NCBI RefSeq assembly: GCF_017498485.1
Contig: NZ_CP071795.1
Location: 2,728,001 to 2,792,000, forward strand
From: Polaribacter batillariae
GTDB taxonomy: Bacteria > Bacteroidota > Bacteroidia > Flavobacteriales > Flavobacteriaceae
Direction: 5' to 3'
Length of the DNA stretch: 64,000 nucleotides
Below, piece after piece: positions 60,488-64,000 of this stretch (position 1 is its first letter; every line of letters begins with the position of its first letter). A program made the translations under genes and the position numbers. The notes beneath the pieces were generated by a model. It was not told where the DNA came from. It worked only from the letters and a program-made list of their open reading frames with translations, and did no database searches.

Positions 60488-61627
60488 TTATTTTAATATA
60501 ATTGTTTTGTTTTTTATTTGGTAATCTTTAATTATGGATGCGCTTTTTAGAGTTGTTAAAATGTCATCAATACTTTGGTTTTTATTTAGTACTCCAATAA
60601 ATTTTTGCTCTTTAAGTGTGTTGTTTTCAAAGACTACTTTAAAATCATACCATCTAGATAATACTTTCATAATCTCTTTTAAAGATGTTCTTTTAAAACT
60701 AAAAACGCCATTTTTCCATGAAATTTCATTGTAAATATCTACATCAACAACATTTAATGTATTGCTGGTTGTAGAATTTACAGATTGTTGGTTCGGTTTT
60801 AAAATAGCATATGACTGTGTGTTGTTAACCCGTATTCTACCTTCTACCAAAGTTGTGTAAATATCAGTTTCTTCTTTATAGGCTTTAATATTAAACTCAG
60901 TACCTAACACTTTTACCTCTTGCCCATGAGTAAGTACTTTAAATTGGTCTCCACCATTTTTAGTACTCGATGAGACATCAAAATAAGCTTCGCCATAAAC
61001 TAACTCTACTTGCCTATCTTGTCCTTTTACAAAGTGAACCGGATATTTTATCTGAGATTCAGAATTTAGCCAAACCTTGGTATTATCGGCAAGTTTTATT
61101 TGAAATTGCGCACCTCTAGGAACAGTTAAATAATTGTAAACGATATTAGGAATAGGTTTACTTGGGGGATTATAAATAATCTGCTCGCCATTACTCTTAA
61201 AGTTATTTGTAGCGTAGTTTTGTTGCTTGTCTAAGGCTATTTCTTTACCGTCTTCTAAAGTTAATATGGCTTTATCTGAACCTATGGTTATATTGTTTTT
61301 ATGTAGTACCTGTTTAACAGTTTCATTTTCATTGGTGTTTTTATTAAAAAGAAAAGTAAGTGATATTAAAAGAAGTATAGAAGCCGCAGCATAATATGGT
61401 AAATAAATTTTTCTAACAGGTTTTTCTTTATTTTGAATGAGAGTTTTTACTTCTCTTAAGGCAATTTCGTCATCAATATCATTGTAAATTAAATCTAATT
61501 GGTAATTTTCCTTTACCAAAGCTTGAAACTTTTTAATATTTTTAGGATTTTTGAGCCAATTTAACAAATGTTCTTGTTCTAAGTTGGTTATCTCTCCATT
61601 TAGGTATTTTAAAATTATTTTCTTCAT
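60488..61627 (-). CDS. FecR family anti-sigma factor
   Basis: 379 residues: a cytoplasmic N-terminal part (YLNGEITNLEQEHLLNWLKNPKN), one transmembrane helix (about 77-97, YYAAASILLLISLTFLF), the periplasmic FecR domain (about 165-270, YLTVPRGAQFQIKLADNTKVWLNSESQIKYPVHF) and a C-terminal DUF4974 domain. FecR holds its sigma factor until the STN domain of the SusC partner signals ligand. It is encoded between susC (same strand) and the divergent ECF sigma gene, the usual arrangement. Confidence 0.94.
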   Translation of the reverse strand: MKKIILKYLNGEITNLEQEHLLNWLKNPKNIKKFQALVKENYQLDLIYNDIDDEIALREVKTLIQNKEKPVRKIYLPYYAAASILLLISLTFLFNKNTNENETVKQVLHKNNITIGSDKAILTLEDGKEIALDKQQNYATNNFKSNGEQIIYNPPSKPIPNIVYNYLTVPRGAQFQIKLADNTKVWLNSESQIKYPVHFVKGQDRQVELVYGEAYFDVSSSTKNGGDQFKVLTHGQEVKVLGTEFNIKAYKEETDIYTTLVEGRIRVNNTQSYAILKPNQQSVNSTTSNTLNVVDVDIYNEISWKNGVFSFKRTSLKEIMKVLSRWYDFKVVFENNTLKEQKFIGVLNKNQSIDDILTTLKSASIIKDYQIKNKTIILK

Positions 61628-61894
61628 AAAATTTAGTAACGTATAGCAAATTCATTAGTATGATGTCATGAGTTTAAAAAAAACCCTAGTTAAATGTTCT
61701 TTTTTTTTAATTTTTAATGGTTTAGCCAAGTTTTAAGCAACATTCTTGCTGTAAAGTTTGTTTACATTTAGCTTTTACACTTCAACAATACTTTATTAAT
61801 CTCTAATATTTTGCACCTTGTAAAAATTGAGTTTGTAAATAGGTTTTGTTTAATATTGTGTATATTACAAAGCTATTAGGAGGTTATATGCATT
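61628..61894. other. fecR-sigma intergenic region
   Basis: 267 bp between divergent genes, holding both promoters. Poly-A/T tracts (AAAAAAACCC, TTTTTTTTAA) are near the fecR start. No clear -7 box; ATATTTTGC at 61808-61816 is a candidate on the plus strand. A perfect AGGAGG (61878-61883) precedes the sigma gene. Confidence 0.4.
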
Positions 61895-62473
61895 ATGGCA
61901 AAAATGGAAGATCAAGAATTAATAGACGGTATTAAGAACAATAACATTAAGGCTTTTGATGTACTTTTTAAAAAATACTATAAGCTATTGGTAATTTATT
62001 TAAAAACAGTAACAAAAGATATTTATTTAGCCGAGGATATTGTTCAGCAGGTATTTGTTAATTTATGGGCAAATAGATTTAATTTAAACATTAACAAAAG
62101 CGTAAAAGGCTATTTGTACCGGATTTGTTATAATGATTATCTTAACCATTATAGAAAATCTAAACGACAAAATCGTATTTTAGAAAACTTTAAAGAAGAG
62201 GCTATACGAAACTTATTGCAAGAAGAAGATGATGTGCAGGAATCTAACATTAGAAAACTGAGACAACTTATTGAATTATTGCCACCAGTTTGTAAAAAAG
62301 TTTTAAAATTAAGCAAAATACAGGGGCTTAAATACGACGAGATTGCTGAAAAGCTTGGCGTATCAAAAAAAACAGTCGAATCTCACATGGGTACTGCCTT
62401 TAAAAAAATAAGGCAAGGTTTTGAAAATGATAAAATGATGTGGTTAATCTACCTAATTGAGTTTCTTAGATAA
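61895..62473 (+). CDS. ECF-type RNA polymerase sigma factor (FecI-like, Bacteroidota group)
   Basis: 192 residues. Region 2 is in LFKKYYKLLVIYLKTVTKDIYLAEDIVQQVFVNLW, region 4 in LPPVCKKVLKLSKIQGLKYDEIAEKLGVSKKTVESHM. It should direct RNA polymerase to its own and the susC operon's promoters when released by FecR. An AGGAGG lies 11 bases upstream of the ATG at 61895; an out-of-frame ATG at 61888 with better spacing would open a 15-codon peptide. The 347-bp gap after it holds a repeat (62743-62830). Confidence 0.94.
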   Translation: MAKMEDQELIDGIKNNNIKAFDVLFKKYYKLLVIYLKTVTKDIYLAEDIVQQVFVNLWANRFNLNINKSVKGYLYRICYNDYLNHYRKSKRQNRILENFKEEAIRNLLQEEDDVQESNIRKLRQLIELLPPVCKKVLKLSKIQGLKYDEIAEKLGVSKKTVESHMGTAFKKIRQGFENDKMMWLIYLIEFLR

Positions 62474-62742
62474 AAAAATATTCTCCTTTTTTTTAGCGAG
62501 ATGAATTTAATGAAACATTATTATAGAGTATTCGCGACTAACTATCGACACTAGATTTACCAGAACCACAATTTATACCACCTCTTTTTAATTATTTTGA
62601 CATACAATTTAAATTACTAATAATCAGTATTTTATGATTAATAATTTCATAACAATCACGATGATGCACAATTTTTTTTGAATCATAACGCATAACAACG
62701 AATTTGCCTAAATAATTACAATACATAAGAATCTTGTTTTTT
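62474..62742. other. Intergenic region after the sigma gene
   Basis: Low-complexity AT-rich DNA between convergent genes, with no ORF. The only structured part is the family D repeat at its right end. Confidence 0.4.
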
Positions 62743-62830
62743 AACCTTTTTAGATTAAAATGAAACTAGCGAAATACCTCTGTGGCTATGCTTCGAGAAT
62801 AGTTGGTTGTAAGAAATACTTTATTTTAAA
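62743..62830. repeat. Dispersed repeat, family D copy 2
   Basis: Aligns with 16521-16612: AACCTTTTTAGATT, AGCGAAATACCTCTGTGGCT, CTTCGAGAATAGTTGGTT, AAGAAATACTTTATTTTAAA. Its end overlaps the last codons of the M16 peptidase gene. Confidence 0.65.
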
Positions 62831-64000
62831 GGTTTTCCATTTTGGTCTAACGATCCAGATTTAATAATTATCAATTTGTTAAGGTTTGCATATTTTTTTA
62901 TAGCGTTGTTCACTTGATCTAAGGTAACAGCATCAATATCTTTTGGGTATTGATTAATATAATCAGGATCCAATCCTCTTTTTACAACACTCATTATTGC
63001 ACTGGCGAGTCCTCCTGTAGTAGAAAGTCCTACTTTAAAACTCCCCATAAGGTTTGTTTTTTTAGCTGCAAGTTCTTCTTCAGTAATGCCCTCTTTTGCC
63101 CATTTTTCAATTTGTTCCATAGTGGCATCTAAACCTTTTTGAAACAAAGAAGGGTTGAACGATGCGTTTACCACCCAATGGCCGCCGGCATAATCATGGC
63201 CATCGTGTCGAGCTCCTATACTATAGGTGAGACCGTCATTATCTCTAACAGTTTGCATTAATCTGCCAAAACCACCGCCCAATATGCTTGTTCCTATGTA
63301 AAAGGGTAAAAAATCGGCGTTGCTTCTATTTAGCCCAGTATATTGTCCAATAAAAATTTCAGCACTAGGTTTTTTAGGAATGGTAATCACTTTGGTAACG
63401 GCTTTGGACTTTGAAGGTTCTTGATATTTAAATTGGGTAGTTATACCACCATTCCAACCTTTAAACCCTGATTTTAAAGCACTGTATAAGTTGTTTGTGT
63501 CAACATCGCCAACAGCTACTAAATGCATCCCTTTTGGGCCAAAATAAGTTTTGTGAAATGCCTTTAGGTCTTCTAATGAAGCTTCTTTAATGGTCTTTAT
63601 ATAATCTTCTACAGAAGAGGTGTAATTAGGATGATCTTTAGGATATATGCTTTGAGATAAAGCTATTTTACCTTGCCGATTTGTACTGGTTAGACTGCGC
63701 CTAGCACTGCTGATAGTTTGTTGTTTTAGCAGTTTAAATTCCTTAGCGTCAAATAGCGGGTATCGCAACTCTTCGGCTAAAAGATCAATTACTTCTTTGA
63801 TATCTTTAGATAAACATCTAAACCCGATATTTACATGGTGATTGTTTGTGCTAATACTCACAAAAGCCCCTAATTTTTCAAATTTTTTAGAAAACTGAAA
63901 TTTATCGTTTTTAGTTGTTCCTTTGCTTAACATTTTAACAGTTAAATTTGGTACCGCTTCATTTTTTTTTGAATTCAGATAATCATCAATAGGAAAACTT
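62821..64000 (-). CDS. M16 family zinc peptidase, C-terminal part (truncated by window edge)
   Basis: The frame is open from 64000, so the ATG at 63933 is internal; about 393 residues are visible. They form an M16B-type domain: FGRLMQTVRDNDGLTYSIGARHDGHDYAGGHWVV (the R/Y motif of inactive C-terminal halves), FGPKGMHLVAVGDVD and the GGGFGRLM glycine-rich loop. There is no HxxEH, which in two-halved M16 proteins is in the N-terminal half, here beyond the window. It may be the C-terminal half of a pitrilysin-like peptidase or a separate non-catalytic subunit. Confidence 0.88.
   Translation of the reverse strand, partial: SFPIDDYLNSKKNEAVPNLTVKMLSKGTTKNDKFQFSKKFEKLGAFVSISTNNHHVNIGFRCLSKDIKEVIDLLAEELRYPLFDAKEFKLLKQQTISSARRSLTSTNRQGKIALSQSIYPKDHPNYTSSVEDYIKTIKEASLEDLKAFHKTYFGPKGMHLVAVGDVDTNNLYSALKSGFKGWNGGITTQFKYQEPSKSKAVTKVITIPKKPSAEIFIGQYTGLNRSNADFLPFYIGTSILGGGFGRLMQTVRDNDGLTYSIGARHDGHDYAGGHWVVNASFNPSLFQKGLDATMEQIEKWAKEGITEEELAAKKTNLMGSFKVGLSTTGGLASAIMSVVKRGLDPDYINQYPKDIDAVTLDQVNNAIKKYANLNKLIIIKSGSLDQNGKPLK

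Noticed and set aside
1..64000. CRISPR arrays, phage or IS transposases
   Set aside because: No regular direct-repeat array with spacers and no transposase, integrase or phage structural protein was found; repeats seen are short palindromes or MITE-like.

Overview
The window is an AT-rich chromosome segment from a member of the Bacteroidota, most likely a marine Flavobacteriaceae bacterium of the Polaribacter type. Support for this comes from a SusC/SusD pair with a FecI/FecR-type sigma/anti-sigma system, Bacteroidota promoters with TAnnTTTG -7 boxes, starts that mostly lack a Shine-Dalgarno sequence, split metH genes, a membrane pyrophosphatase, and many short palindromic intergenic repeats. 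No phage, IS transposase, CRISPR array or rRNA was seen. The assignment rests on motifs and gene order, not on database searches.

Layout. 1-10 kb: a DEAD-box RNA helicase; a TetR-controlled pair (DUF1348 protein and a lipoprotein alpha/beta hydrolase) with two matching operators; an App1-type phosphatase whose 5' end is cut by a small repeat element; membrane and soluble pyrophosphatases; and PDH E1 beta. 10-19 kb: etfB-etfA behind a perfect 28-bp palindrome, a bifunctional nuclease, a CNT nucleoside transporter, thyA, folA, a DNA glycosylase (tag), an SDR and a MazG-like protein. 19.5-22 kb: a large secreted zinc metalloprotease.

22.3-47.7 kb is a sulfur/methionine supercluster. It holds metK (divergent), then a SAM-I riboswitch followed by metY, a three-part fusion (homoserine acetyltransferase, aspartokinase and homoserine dehydrogenase), metZ and an Rrf2 regulator. 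Next comes a sulfate assimilation operon (DUF2061, cysH, cysD, cysN, sulfite reductase, cobA, siroheme synthase, ferredoxin reductase), then ferredoxin, cysE and cysM. A second SAM-I riboswitch precedes metH (two ORFs), a small ORF and metF. Together these genes would carry sulfate to sulfide, cysteine, homocysteine, methionine and SAM. The Rrf2 protein is a plausible sensor for the assimilation genes, and the two riboswitches would close a SAM feedback loop over the methionine genes.

47.8-64 kb: a multidomain secreted GH18 chitinase, thioredoxin, an M1-family aminopeptidase lipoprotein, a DUF58 protein, tRNA-Asp, a SusC/SusD/lipoprotein operon with its divergent FecR/ECF-sigma control pair, and the C-terminal part of an M16 peptidase that runs off the window end.

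The most distinctive content beyond ordinary genes is repeat biology. One roughly 180-bp MITE-like family has three copies, one of which appears to have cut the lipoprotein signal of the App1 gene. A second MITE-like family has two copies. Repeat DNA also lies in frame inside metH and at the start of cobA. An insertion between the metH halves duplicated the start of the second half. The aspartokinase part of the fusion protein has lost several conserved motif residues.
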